From contig NZ_JADBDT010000001.1 in assembly GCF_014873485.1 (NCBI RefSeq), forward strand, positions 248,001 through 312,000: a stretch of 64,000 nucleotides of DNA. Reading direction: 5' to 3'. Of the stretch, positions 1 through 9,163 are shown in pieces. This stretch comes from Sphingopyxis sp. OAS728 (GTDB lineage Bacteria; Pseudomonadota; Alphaproteobacteria; Sphingomonadales; Sphingomonadaceae). The notes under the pieces were generated by a model. It was not told the origin of the DNA. It did no database searches and saw nothing but the letters and a program-made list of their open reading frames with translations. How positions within the stretch are numbered: the first letter of the stretch is position 1; the number at the start of each line of letters is the position of its first letter. The position numbers and the translations under genes are program-made.

Positions 1-413
1 AGTGGGCCGCCGACCGCGCCCGCACGAACAACGGCCCGACGCTGATCGAGCATTTCACCTATCGCAGCGAAGGTCACAGCACCTCGGACGATCCGAGCGC
101 GTATCGCGCGGCGGATGAGGCAACCGCTTGGCCGCTCGGCGACCCGATCGCGCGGCTGCGTCAGCATCTTGAAACGATCGGCGAATGGGATGCCGAACGC
201 CACGAAGCACAGGCGAAGGAACTCGACGAGCTCGTCAAGACGACCCAGAAACAATCCGAAAAGCTCGGCATCCTCGGCCACGGCATGCACCAGCCGTTCG
301 AGACGATGTTCGAGGATGTTTTCGAAGAGATGCCTTGGCACCTCAAGGAACAATGCGATCAGATGCTCGCCGAGCGAGAGGCCAAGTTCGGCCCCAACTG
401 GAAGCCCGAATGA
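1..413 (+). CDS. bkdA1: Branched-chain 2-oxoacid dehydrogenase E1 alpha subunit (3' part)
   Basis: Only the last 136 codons are in the window; the reading frame enters at base 3 and stops with TGA at 411-413. The visible part reads TNNGPTLIEHFTYR near the left edge, then DPSAYR, and ends EEMPWHLKEQ...FGPNWKPE. This matches the C-terminal region of thiamine-diphosphate E1 alpha subunits of 2-oxoisovalerate dehydrogenase, which decarboxylate branched 2-oxoacids and reductively acylate the lipoyl group of E2. The E1 beta and E2 genes follow at once, with ATGA overlap to E1 beta, so this is the bkd operon. The 5' end, including most of the ThDP site, lies outside the window. Confidence 0.9.
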   Translation, partial: WAADRARTNNGPTLIEHFTYRSEGHSTSDDPSAYRAADEATAWPLGDPIARLRQHLETIGEWDAERHEAQAKELDELVKTTQKQSEKLGILGHGMHQPFETMFEDVFEEMPWHLKEQCDQMLAEREAKFGPNWKPE

Positions 414-1438
414 TGAGCGGCGATACCAAAACGATGAACATGATCGAGGCGATCAACAGCGCCATGGACGTCATGCTCGAACGCGATCCCAACACCGTCG
501 TGATGGGCGAAGACGTCGGCTTTTTCGGCGGCGTGTTCCGCGCGACCGCGGGCCTCCAGAAAAAACACGGCAAGACGCGGGTGTTCGACACGCCGATCAA
601 CGAATGCGGGATCATCGGCGTGGCGGTCGGCATGGGCGCCTATGGCCTGCGTCCGGTCCCCGAGATCCAGTTCGCCGACTATATCTATCCGGGGCTCGAC
701 CAGCTCGTCAGCGAAGCGGCGCGCCTGCGCTATCGCTCGGCAGCCGACTATATCTGCCCGATGACGGTGCGCACGCCGTTCGGGGGCGGCATTTTCGGCG
801 GGCAGACGCACAGTCAGTCGCCCGAGAGCATCATGACCCACATCTGCGGCGTGAAGACGGTGATCCCGTCGAACCCCTATGATGCCAAGGGCCTGCTGAT
901 CGCGGCGATCGAGGATAATGACCCCGTCGTCTTTCTCGAGCCCAAGCGCATCTATAACGGCCCGTTCAGTGGCTATTACGACCGTCCCGTCGAGCCCTGG
1001 TCGAAGCATGAGGCGAGCGCGGTGCCCGAGGGGCATTATCGCATCGAACTCGGCAAGGCCGCGACGGTGCGTTCGGGTGAGGCGCTCACCATCCTCGCCT
1101 ATGGCACGATGGTCCATGTGACCAAGACGATCGTCGAGGAAATGGGCGTCGATGCCGAAATCATCGATCTGCGCACGCTGCTGCCGCTCGATATCGATGC
1201 GATCGAGACGTCGGTGAAAAAGACCGGCCGCTGCCTGATTATCCACGAAGCGACGCGCACCTCGGGCTTCGGCGCCGAACTCGCGGCGCTGGTGCAGGAG
1301 CGCTGCTTCTATCACCTCGAGGCGCCGGTCGAACGCGTCACCGGCTTCGATACGCCTTATCCGCATAGCCTTGAATGGGCCTATTTCCCCGGCCCGGTGC
1401 GCATCGCGACCGCGCTGACCAAGATTTTGAAGGACTGA
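410..1438 (+). CDS. bkdA2: Branched-chain 2-oxoacid dehydrogenase E1 beta subunit
   Basis: This 342-residue protein is the transketolase-like beta half of the E1 component and pairs with the preceding alpha subunit to form the ThDP active site. The N-terminal text (MNMIEAINSAMDVMLERD, then VVMGEDVGFFGGVFRAT) and the later NECGIIGVAVGMGAYG are family hallmarks; the C-terminal transketolase domain includes EIIDLRTLLPLD. The start is ATG at 410 or the adjacent ATG at 413; either overlaps the E1 alpha stop, which implies translational coupling. A gap of four bases separates it from the E2 gene. Acetoin or pyruvate E1 beta are possible relatives, but the three-gene order and sequence favour the branched-chain enzyme. 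Confidence 0.93.
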   Translation: MMSGDTKTMNMIEAINSAMDVMLERDPNTVVMGEDVGFFGGVFRATAGLQKKHGKTRVFDTPINECGIIGVAVGMGAYGLRPVPEIQFADYIYPGLDQLVSEAARLRYRSAADYICPMTVRTPFGGGIFGGQTHSQSPESIMTHICGVKTVIPSNPYDAKGLLIAAIEDNDPVVFLEPKRIYNGPFSGYYDRPVEPWSKHEASAVPEGHYRIELGKAATVRSGEALTILAYGTMVHVTKTIVEEMGVDAEIIDLRTLLPLDIDAIETSVKKTGRCLIIHEATRTSGFGAELAALVQERCFYHLEAPVERVTGFDTPYPHSLEWAYFPGPVRIATALTKILKD

Positions 1439-1442
1439 CGCC

Positions 1443-2738
1443 ATGGCCCGTTATTCATTCCGTCTGCCCGACATCGGCGAAGGCATCGCCGAGGCCGAAA
1501 TCGTCGCCTGGCACGTCAAGATCGGCGAGCGCGTCGAGGAAGATGCGCAGCTTGCCGACATGATGACCGACAAGGCGACCGTCGAAATGGAATCGCCCGT
1601 TTCGGGGATCGTCGTCGAACTGGCGGGCGAGGTCGGCGACCTGATCCCGATCGGATCGACGCTCGCGGTAATCGAGACCGATGGCGCCGAAGAGGATGGG
1701 GGCGATGTCGAGGCGCCGCCCGCAGACACGCCGGTCGAACGGGAAATCGTGGCGGAAACGCCGGGAGCCGAGGAAATCTCGGTGGCCGAAGTTGCTGCGC
1801 CTGCACCCGCCGCCGCTCCCGCGCCGACGCCCGCTCCGGCACCGGCACCGGCGCCCGTCGCTGCTGCCGATCATAGCCGCGCCGTGCTGGCGTCGCCGGC
1901 GGTGCGCGCCCGCGCCAAGGACCTCGGTGTCGACCTCGGCCAGGTTCAGGCCGAAGGCGACCGCATCCGCCATTCCGACCTCGACGCCTTCCTGCGCTAC
2001 AGCGGCGGGCAGGGCTATCATGCGCCGGGCGCGAGCCGTGCCCGTGCCGACGAACCGATCAAGGTCATCGGCATGCGCCGCAAGATCGCCGAGAATATGG
2101 CGGCATCGAAGCGCGCGATCCCGCATTTCACCTATGTCGAAGAAATGGACGTCACCGCGCTCGAGGATATGCGCGCCGACCTCAACGCCAATCGCGGCGG
2201 CCGTCCGAAGCTGACGATGCTGCCCTTCCTGATCGTCGCGATCTGCCGCACCATCCCGCAATTCCCGATGATCAACGCGCGCTATGACGATGAGGGCGGT
2301 GTCGTGACGCGCTATGGCGCGGTGCATCTGGGCATGGCGACGCAGACCGACGCGGGCCTTATGGTTCCGGTGATCCGCGATGCGCAGGACAAGAATGTGT
2401 GGCAGCTCGCGAGCGAGATCACGCGCCTTGCCGAAGCGGCACGCACCGGTAAGGCGAAGGTCGAGGAATTGACCGGCGGTACGCTGACGGTCACATCGCT
2501 CGGTCCGCTCGGCGGGATTGCCACGACCCCGGTGATCAACCGTCCCGAGGTCGCGATCATCGGCCCGAACAAGATCGTCGAGCGGCCGGTATTCGACGGC
2601 GACGAAATTCGCCGCGCGAAACTGATGAACCTGTCGATCAGCTGCGACCACCGCGTCGTCGATGGCTGGGATGCGGCGAGCTACGTCCAGGCGCTCAAGA
2701 AGCTGATCGAAACGCCGGTCCTGCTGTTCGCTGACTGA
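1443..2738 (+). CDS. bkdB: Dihydrolipoamide acyltransferase (E2) of branched-chain 2-oxoacid dehydrogenase
   Basis: 431 residues with the classic E2 layout. An N-terminal lipoyl domain (about 1-80) carries the lipoylation site TDKATVE, Lys44. A flexible Ala/Pro linker follows (about 115-145), then a peripheral-subunit-binding domain (about 150-190, SPAVRARAKDLGVDL) that docks E1/E3, then the catalytic acyltransferase core (about 205-431) with the active-site HxxxDG motif, His403 and Asp407. It transfers the acyl group from lipoamide to CoA. It is the last gene of the operon visible here; no E3 follows, so E3 is before the window or shared with other complexes. Lipoate for Lys44 would come from the lipA pathway, also in this window. 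Confidence 0.94.
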   Translation: MARYSFRLPDIGEGIAEAEIVAWHVKIGERVEEDAQLADMMTDKATVEMESPVSGIVVELAGEVGDLIPIGSTLAVIETDGAEEDGGDVEAPPADTPVEREIVAETPGAEEISVAEVAAPAPAAAPAPTPAPAPAPAPVAAADHSRAVLASPAVRARAKDLGVDLGQVQAEGDRIRHSDLDAFLRYSGGQGYHAPGASRARADEPIKVIGMRRKIAENMAASKRAIPHFTYVEEMDVTALEDMRADLNANRGGRPKLTMLPFLIVAICRTIPQFPMINARYDDEGGVVTRYGAVHLGMATQTDAGLMVPVIRDAQDKNVWQLASEITRLAEAARTGKAKVEELTGGTLTVTSLGPLGGIATTPVINRPEVAIIGPNKIVERPVFDGDEIRRAKLMNLSISCDHRVVDGWDAASYVQALKKLIETPVLLFAD

Positions 2739-2754
2739 GCTCAGCCAAATCCGC

Positions 2755-2826
2755 TCGTGTCGAGCGAAGTCGAGACACCCCGAAGGCGCGTGCTGACGAT
2801 GGGCATCTCGACTTCGCTCGATGCGA
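2755..2826. terminator. Long hairpin between convergent genes, likely bidirectional terminator or REP-like element
   Basis: A perfect 16-base inverted repeat lies at 2760-2775 and 2806-2821 with a 30-base loop. Outer pairs extend the stem to 2755/2826, partly by G-T pairing, and the loop begins CCC and ends GGG. It sits between the bkdB stop and the stop of the minus-strand surface protein. There is no T tract, so either a terminator or a dispersed palindromic repeat is possible. Confidence 0.55.
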
Positions 2827-2844
2827 ACGGGTTTAGCGGTGGGT

Positions 2845-5800
2845 TTACAATTCCAGCCCCGCGAAACTCGTTTGATCGAACTTCAGCTTGAAGGTCACAT
2901 AGGCGCCCGAGCGCGAGAAGCGCGCGTCCTCGAAATCGCGATCGTGGAAGCCCGCGAAATTATAGCCGAAGGTGATGTTCGCATTCGTCATCGGCGCCAG
3001 CGTCACCGTAGGGCCGCCCGCCCAGCTCACCGTATCGGCGTCGGTGCCGACACGCACGGTACCTGAAGCGCCGATGTCGACATGCTCGCCAAGGTTGAAG
3101 CGGAAATCGGCGCCGATCAGGTTCGACCAACCCTTCACATCATCGGCGCCGAAGCGATCGAAATTATAGCGCGTGCCCCAGAAGAGGCCGATCTCGGCGC
3201 GTTCGTACCAGCCTTCGCCGAAGCCACGGTCGCCGAGCGGCGTCCAGCTGACCGACAGGCTGTTGAGCAGGCGGCGGCTCGTCGCGTCGCCGTCGATCGT
3301 CAGCGTGCCGCCGATCGGGCCGGCTTCGCCCGCGATCGCATCACGCACCTTGTCCGAACGAAACTCACTCTTGTTGAGCCATGATACACGCGACGCCGCG
3401 GGGCGATGGGCCCAGCTCATCTCGAAATTGATGACCTCGGTTGTCGGTGTTGTGCCGGCGCCGCTCGCCTTGGCGTAAGTGAAGAGCGCGCCCAATGCCC
3501 GGCCTTCGCCGAGCTGGCGGAGGCCGCCGAGCGTCAGGCCGTAACGATTGGCGATTTCGCCATCGCGATATTCGGCGCGGCCCGTCAGCGTCCAGCGGTC
3601 GGCGCGATAGGTGGCGCCGGTGCTGATCGCGAGGAAATCCTCGGTTAGCGTGCCGTTGCCGCCGAGGAAGCCGCCCGACGCAACCGGCTGGTCGACATTG
3701 AGCACGTCGCGCGCGTTGATGCCGCCGATGGTGCGATTGCCGTCGACCGACACGTCGACCGACCAGCGCTCGCCGAGTTTCAACGACTGCGACAGGCCAT
3801 AGGCCGCGAAGCTGCGAGGGCCATATTCGCCAATTTCCTGCTGGTTTGCGGTCGCGAGCAGCCGCGCGCCCGACCAGGGCGTCAGGTCGAAGCCGAGCCG
3901 GGCGGTGCGCGCCTTGATCGTGTCGCCATCGGCGATCTCGTAGCTGCCGACGAGGTTCACGTCGCGATTGATCGCATAACGTGCGCCGAGACGGTGTCGC
4001 GTCGGGAAATCGATGCTCGCGTCCTTGCCCCCGAGCGCGAATTCGGTTTGCGCGTCGAGTTCGAGACGCTTGTTAAATAGCCGCTGCGTCGCGCCGAGCT
4101 GGACGATGTTCGAACGGTTACGGCTGCCGTCGGTCAGGCGATCGTCGGCGTGCGTCAGTCCGGCGCGCGCGACACTGCTGCCATTGTCATATTCGACAAG
4201 CGCGCGCGCCGCGCGGCGACGCGCGTTGGTGTCGAGATAATCCTCCTGCCAGGCGCTGCCGGTGACCGAGAGGTTGCGGCTGGCCTTCAGGCGCGCATCG
4301 AAACCGAATTTGCGCGTGCCATTCTCGCTGCTGTTGAGCTGGCCGGTGCCGAAACCCGCCTCGCGTTCGCGGACATAGGCGAGGAAGTCGGCGTTGCTGC
4401 TGTGATGCTCGGCCTCGATCAGCCATGCCTTGGCAGTGCCGTCGGCAGTCGTGCCGCCGTTGGTCGCCTTGGCATCGCTCACCGCCAGTTCGGCACGGAC
4501 CTCGGTTTCGATCGTCGGGCGATAGCGTGCATCGACGCCGCCGAGGTTGGTCTTGGCGTTGCCATCCTCGTCATGGATGAAGGTCGCACCGACGCGGAGT
4601 TTTTCGTCGTTCGACTGATAGCTCACCCGGCCGCCGGCGTTGAGCACGCGCTGCCCCACACCGTCGACCTCATATTCGGCGACGATGAACTGCGGGTCTA
4701 GGTTCGACGAGCGGCTGAGCACCGGCTCGCGGAAGCGGATCGTGCCCGACAGATAATCGATGTCATAGTCGACATGGCGCGACAGGCTGACGCTGTCGAC
4801 GATGCGCTCGCTATGCAGCCGGTCGCGCGTCTCGATCACGATCCGCTCGCTATTCGGCAATATGTCCTTCGCGCCGAGCTGATACGGACCGGTGAGGCCG
4901 TTGCCCTGGATCTCGTCGCGGCGGAAACGATATGGCGTGTCGGCGACGAAGGCGGTCGCCGCGACATTGCGGCCGCGATACTCCGCTTTGCCGCCGTTGA
5001 GCGCACGCTGGTAGCGCGCGAGTTCGGGTTCCGAGATCCCCGTCTCGATGTCGCCGAACATCGCATAAAATTGCGGGCGTTCGAGACGCAGGTAGAGCTT
5101 GCGCACCGACGCGGCATCATAGCGCGTCTCGTTGCGGTCGGCGTAGATGGTGTAATAGGCGCGCGGATCGATCACGCCGCCGAACCGGGCGTCATCCTTG
5201 TCCTTGTCGCTGTCATACGCCAGCGTCATCAGCCATTTGCCGCGCACGCGGCCCTTGGCATAGAGCGCGAGGCGCGCGTCGGCGTTAAGATCGCCCGTCG
5301 TCTCGGCCACCGGTTCCATCCGGTCGTCGAGCGTGTTGTAGCCGAGCGTGCCCGCAGCAAAGCCGACGACGGTCCACGGACGATTGCCCGGATCGAGCCA
5401 GGTTTCGATCGTCTGTTTGCGCGTCACCTTGTCGTCGCGGAAGGTGAAATCCATCGCAAGCGTGCCCGACGCGGTCGTCGGTTCGAGCTCGATATAGGCG
5501 ATGCCGTCGTCGCCATCGATCTTCCACACCGGCTGTGCACGTTCGAGGCCCGCGAGCTGACGCGCCTGCTGCGCATCGGCTTCGACCGCCGGATAATAGG
5601 GGGCGGGGACACTGAAGTCGCCCGTCAGGCCGGCGCGGATCGGCTTGCCGTCGCGGTCGGTCAGGCGCACCGCGATGACGGGGCGCGTGACACCATCGGC
5701 GACCAGCACCGACTTTTCGCGGATCAGCGATGCGCGCATCGGGGTGATCGAATAATGGACGTTGCGCTCGAGCGTTTCGACGATGGCGCCGCCGGCATCC

Positions 5801-7929
5801 TTCACCTCGGCGACGAGGCTGTTTTCGCCCTCGCGGATTTCGAGGCCGCGCCACAGGCTGACAGCGACGGTGCCGTCGGCCGACTTGCTAATGCCTTCGA
5901 AGGTCAGTGCGTCGGCGGGCTTGCCGTTGACGCGCAGCGACACCGTCTGCCCCGGCGCATGCTTCACCGCCGCGCGGATGGCCTTGGCGCGGGGGTTATG
6001 ATCGATATCGGGGAACAGCCAGCCGATGCCAGGAGCTTGCCCCGCGAGCCAGTCGCGATTGGCGCCGGCAGCGTCGGGATCGCTGAGGTGCGTTGGTGCC
6101 GCGATGGCGACTTTGTGAGGAGCGGCGCGCGGTGCGCTGGCGACGGCGCGGAAGTCGGCGCGCTTCAGCGCACCGCCGCGGCCTTCAACGAAGCGCGAAA
6201 TCGCGCTGCCCGCGCTCTGCGTCGAGCGTGTACAGTCGATCGGCTCGCGGTCGAGCGGCATCGTCGACGGATCGATCTGCACGACATGCAGGCCGGGGCG
6301 CACGCCTTCGAAATGATAGCGGCCATCCTCGTCGGTGACGGTGTAGCTGCCGTCCTGCAGCATGACGCGGACGCCCATGATGCCATCGGCCTTGCCTGGA
6401 TCGACGCTGCAGCCGCCGTCGGTGATGCGGCCGATGATCGTCATCCGGTCGCCAAGCTGGTCGCGTTTGATCGCGATCGTCGCTTCGGCGATATTGCTCG
6501 TCGACCCGCGATTGTCGGTGGCGGTCGCGCGGTTAAGCGCATTGCCCGGCTGCGCCGACACGATAACCTCGGCGAGATAGGTGAGCAGCACAGACCGCGA
6601 CGCCGCGATCGTGGGCAGGGTGACGGCGAACTCGCGACCATTGGCCTGGACAGCGGCGTCGACGCGCACGCCGTCGACCCGCACCGTATCGGCACGCAGG
6701 CGCATGCCGGGAGGCAGCACGTCGCGCACGGTCACCGCACCGGTGTTGCGGCGCGTGTCGCGGTTGGCGACCTCGATACGATATTGGATCACGTCGCCGG
6801 GCACCGCGACCTGCGTCGAGGTCGTCTTGCGCAGGATCAGCGGCAGGCCCGGCTGGTCGACCGGAATGTCGACGCGGACGGGCGCGGGGCTGTTGAGCGT
6901 GAACGGATTGCCATAGCTCGCGCCAGTGATCGTGAATGGCAGGCCGTCGTCGGGGCGGCGCAGGCCCGCGAGGTCGGCGGCGCTCGATTTCGATGGTGCG
7001 GTATAAGGCGCCGGCGGCGCGACGATCAGGCGATAGGTGCCCGGCGCGACAAAGGGGAAGCGATAGTCGCCCGGCGGGAAGTTGTATGTGGTGCCGCCCG
7101 CATCGATGACGGGTTGGCCCGTGATCACGCTCGACGGATATGCGGAGACGCCATCGTCGCCGAACACCTGCGCGGGCTGGCCGGTCGCGGCGTCGACGAT
7201 CGTCACGCGGCTTCCGGCAACGGGCGCACCGTCGCCGCTGTCGAACACGATACCGAACGGATCGACGAGGAAGTTGATGGTCGCAAGCGCGACCAGGCTG
7301 GCGTTCGCCTGATCGGTCACGCGCAGCGTCAACGGCGCGCCGGCGTTGACCGACAGGCGGCAATCGCCCTGCGCGACGGCGGGCGGGACGCCGATCGTAT
7401 TGATGATGCCAACGAATTCGCCGCTGTTGTTCGCGGTCTCGGTCAGGATGATCGACTCGCGGTCGCCATTTTCGAGCTCGAGCACGACGGGCAGGGTGTC
7501 ACGCGCCTGCGGATCGGCGTTGGCCGATGCAAGCGTGACCCCGACGACCAGCACTTCGCCGGCGCGGAAATTGTCGGTGCTTTGCAGCGACGCGGGGGCA
7601 ATCGAAATGCCTTCGTAAACGCCGCCGAGCGGGATGGTGCTCGTTGCGCTGCGGGCGACCGTGCTGGTGCATTGCGTAGGCGCGAGCGGCACCGGCTTGT
7701 TGCCACCACCATTGGTCAGCCGATAGGTCGTGATCGTCGGCGGCTGCGGCGGACGCGCGGTCACCGTCACGTCGACGCGGTTCGACAGCGCCTGACCGGG
7801 CTGCCCGTCATGCGTCCACTGCGCCGAAGCCGTGTTCGTGATCACCTGCGCATTCGCCGGGGTCGCGGGCAGCAGCGCTGCCGCGACCAGGGCGGTCACA
7901 AGGCCGGAAAATTTCGTGCGGAACGCCAT
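2845..7929 (-). CDS. Large secreted DUF11/SdrD-B-domain protein with C-terminal beta-barrel-like half
   Basis: 1694 residues. Signal peptide at 1-27 (MAFRTKFSGLVTALVAAALL..., cleavage near ANA-Q), then VITNTASAQW as in its operon partners. A DUF11-type repeat lies around 365-480 (QYRIEVANRD, VTVRDVLPPGMRL). An SdrD B-like/carboxypeptidase-regulatory-like domain lies around 500-560 (GVRVMLQDGSYTVTDEDGRY). From roughly 870 onward there are many alternating Arg/Tyr/Asp strands (YYTIYADRNETRYDAAS, FYAMFGDIETGISEPEL) typical of an outer-membrane beta-barrel. Start chosen at ATG 7929, behind GGAGC, rather than 80 codons upstream, because the signal peptide begins here. It is the last gene of a four-gene operon. 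Function is unknown; an outer-membrane anchor or assembly factor for the three smaller repeat proteins is my inference. Confidence 0.8.
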   Translation of the reverse strand: MAFRTKFSGLVTALVAAALLPATPANAQVITNTASAQWTHDGQPGQALSNRVDVTVTARPPQPPTITTYRLTNGGGNKPVPLAPTQCTSTVARSATSTIPLGGVYEGISIAPASLQSTDNFRAGEVLVVGVTLASANADPQARDTLPVVLELENGDRESIILTETANNSGEFVGIINTIGVPPAVAQGDCRLSVNAGAPLTLRVTDQANASLVALATINFLVDPFGIVFDSGDGAPVAGSRVTIVDAATGQPAQVFGDDGVSAYPSSVITGQPVIDAGGTTYNFPPGDYRFPFVAPGTYRLIVAPPAPYTAPSKSSAADLAGLRRPDDGLPFTITGASYGNPFTLNSPAPVRVDIPVDQPGLPLILRKTTSTQVAVPGDVIQYRIEVANRDTRRNTGAVTVRDVLPPGMRLRADTVRVDGVRVDAAVQANGREFAVTLPTIAASRSVLLTYLAEVIVSAQPGNALNRATATDNRGSTSNIAEATIAIKRDQLGDRMTIIGRITDGGCSVDPGKADGIMGVRVMLQDGSYTVTDEDGRYHFEGVRPGLHVVQIDPSTMPLDREPIDCTRSTQSAGSAISRFVEGRGGALKRADFRAVASAPRAAPHKVAIAAPTHLSDPDAAGANRDWLAGQAPGIGWLFPDIDHNPRAKAIRAAVKHAPGQTVSLRVNGKPADALTFEGISKSADGTVAVSLWRGLEIREGENSLVAEVKDAGGAIVETLERNVHYSITPMRASLIREKSVLVADGVTRPVIAVRLTDRDGKPIRAGLTGDFSVPAPYYPAVEADAQQARQLAGLERAQPVWKIDGDDGIAYIELEPTTASGTLAMDFTFRDDKVTRKQTIETWLDPGNRPWTVVGFAAGTLGYNTLDDRMEPVAETTGDLNADARLALYAKGRVRGKWLMTLAYDSDKDKDDARFGGVIDPRAYYTIYADRNETRYDAASVRKLYLRLERPQFYAMFGDIETGISEPELARYQRALNGGKAEYRGRNVAATAFVADTPYRFRRDEIQGNGLTGPYQLGAKDILPNSERIVIETRDRLHSERIVDSVSLSRHVDYDIDYLSGTIRFREPVLSRSSNLDPQFIVAEYEVDGVGQRVLNAGGRVSYQSNDEKLRVGATFIHDEDGNAKTNLGGVDARYRPTIETEVRAELAVSDAKATNGGTTADGTAKAWLIEAEHHSSNADFLAYVREREAGFGTGQLNSSENGTRKFGFDARLKASRNLSVTGSAWQEDYLDTNARRRAARALVEYDNGSSVARAGLTHADDRLTDGSRNRSNIVQLGATQRLFNKRLELDAQTEFALGGKDASIDFPTRHRLGARYAINRDVNLVGSYEIADGDTIKARTARLGFDLTPWSGARLLATANQQEIGEYGPRSFAAYGLSQSLKLGERWSVDVSVDGNRTIGGINARDVLNVDQPVASGGFLGGNGTLTEDFLAISTGATYRADRWTLTGRAEYRDGEIANRYGLTLGGLRQLGEGRALGALFTYAKASGAGTTPTTEVINFEMSWAHRPAASRVSWLNKSEFRSDKVRDAIAGEAGPIGGTLTIDGDATSRRLLNSLSVSWTPLGDRGFGEGWYERAEIGLFWGTRYNFDRFGADDVKGWSNLIGADFRFNLGEHVDIGASGTVRVGTDADTVSWAGGPTVTLAPMTNANITFGYNFAGFHDRDFEDARFSRSGAYVTFKLKFDQTSFAGLEL

Positions 7930-7933
7930 TTCA

Positions 7934-7983
7934 GCTCCGAAAGGAGCAGCGGGAGACGGTTTTTGGGCGTCACCCGCTGCTCC
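7934..7983 (-). promoter_or_regulatory. Competing hairpins around the ribosome-binding site of the 1694-aa protein
   Basis: Read on the minus strand, segment A (7983-7973, GGAGCAGCGGG) pairs perfectly over 11 bp with segment B (7953-7943, CCCGCTGCTCC). The last five bases of B can instead pair, across a TTTC loop, with GGAGC at 7938-7934, which is the Shine-Dalgarno sequence four bases before the ATG. The two pairings exclude each other, so this gap could act as a translational switch. An mRNA-stabilising or processing hairpin is the simpler alternative. Confidence 0.5.
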
Positions 7984-7996
7984 GTCGGTTTTCCGG

Positions 7997-9088
7997 TCAG
8001 TTGACGGTCGCGCGGAAGACGAGCGTGCTGGTGGCGCCCGCCGCGATCGACGCGATCGTCCCCGACACGTTCGGCGCGGCATAGCTGCCGCCCGCCGTGC
8101 CGTTGAAATCGCACGTGCCGCTGGGCACGGTACCCGTGTAGGTGCCGCCGAGCAGGATCGAGCCCGCAACGAAGGTCAACTGGCCGGGAACCGCATCGTT
8201 GATCGCCACCGAGGTCGCTGCCGCGCCGCCACTGTTACTGACAGCGATGCAATATTCGACCACCGCACCCGGGATCAGCTTCGGATTCGTCGTGTTATTG
8301 AACGGATCCGAGATGACGCTGCTGCTCTTCGCAACCGCGAGGGTCGCCGTCTGCACGGTATAATCGTCATTGTCGCTGTGCGAACCGTCGCGAGCGACAT
8401 CGCCGGCTACACCTGCGATGTCGGCAAAGACCGTGTCCTTGCCTGCGGTGTTGGCGCCGGTGGTCTCGGTGATCGCCGCACCCTGCGTGCCGGCAAGCCC
8501 GCCCTCGCGCGCCGTGGCTCGCAAGGTGACGCCCGCGACGGCGCCGTTGACCACGGCAGGAACGGCGGCGGTCGTCGGAATATCTGCGACGACGAACAGG
8601 CGGATTGCCGTATCGACGACAAGTTCGTCGACATAGCCGGTGAGCAGCGTGTCACCGACATCCCAACTTCCGACGGTGCCGGTGACGGTGTTGTCGCGGT
8701 AAATGCGGACGTTGTTCGCATTGAACGTGTCGGTGCCGCCGTGCGCGGCGGTGCCGCCCGTGATCTGCGTTGCGACGAGCGCGAAATCGAGCACTTCGTT
8801 CGAGCTGTTGGTCAGCTGGAACGTCGTCACCGCATTCGCCTGTCCGGGCACGACGCTGGTCGTGACCGTCCCCACCTCTTCGACAAGCAGGTTGATCTTG
8901 CGGTCGACGGTGAAATTGTTCGACGCCGTCTGCTGTCCCTGCGCGACGCCACCGACCTGATAGTCGACGGTGGCGGTATTCGTGATCGTGGTGCCCGCGG
9001 TCGTTCCAGCGGCAAAAGCCGGCGTGGCGGCGACGCTCGAAAGCGCCGCCAGACCGATGACACCCATATAAGTCAGCTTGCTGGTCAT
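7997..9088 (-). CDS. Secreted DUF11-type repeat protein, paralogue 2
   Basis: 363 residues with a signal peptide (about 1-26, cleavage near AFA-A) and a fold rich in Thr, Val and Gly. After the signal comes TTAGTTITNTATVDYQVGG, the same opening theme as the neighbours at 9640-10644 and 2845-7929. The C-terminal part (AVVEYCIAVSNSGGAAATSV, then DAVPGQLTFVAGSILLGG) is a DUF11-type beta-sandwich repeat, as in bacterial surface proteins. An AGGAGC ribosome site precedes the ATG. Two Cys (in VEYCIAV and SGTCDFNG) could form a disulphide. No anchor, LPXTG or barrel is visible, so it is probably periplasmic or exported with help from the large partner downstream. Specific function unknown. Confidence 0.78.
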   Translation of the reverse strand: MTSKLTYMGVIGLAALSSVAATPAFAAGTTAGTTITNTATVDYQVGGVAQGQQTASNNFTVDRKINLLVEEVGTVTTSVVPGQANAVTTFQLTNSSNEVLDFALVATQITGGTAAHGGTDTFNANNVRIYRDNTVTGTVGSWDVGDTLLTGYVDELVVDTAIRLFVVADIPTTAAVPAVVNGAVAGVTLRATAREGGLAGTQGAAITETTGANTAGKDTVFADIAGVAGDVARDGSHSDNDDYTVQTATLAVAKSSSVISDPFNNTTNPKLIPGAVVEYCIAVSNSGGAAATSVAINDAVPGQLTFVAGSILLGGTYTGTVPSGTCDFNGTAGGSYAAPNVSGTIASIAAGATSTLVFRATVN

Positions 9089-9112
9089 AGCTGAGCTCCT
9101 GGGCTTTATGTT

Positions 9113-9140
9113 GGTTGCCGTTTCCCCACCGCTGGCAACC
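9113..9140 (-). promoter_or_regulatory. Small intercistronic hairpin in the DUF11 operon
   Basis: A 7-bp inverted repeat (GGTTGCC at 9113-9119, GGCAACC at 9134-9140) lies in the 75-base gap between the 159-residue and 363-residue genes, just upstream of the latter's ribosome site. It may modulate relative expression within the operon; no other evidence. Confidence 0.3.
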
Positions 9141-9163
9141 GTTAAGCGGTTTTATTTATTCAA

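Noticed and set aside
4774..8004. A 1076-codon open frame on the plus strand, antisense to the giant surface protein
   Set aside because: Arg/Asp/Ala-rich text without any domain; typical mirror frame of GC-rich coding DNA, while the minus strand has signal peptide, DUF11 and SdrD features.
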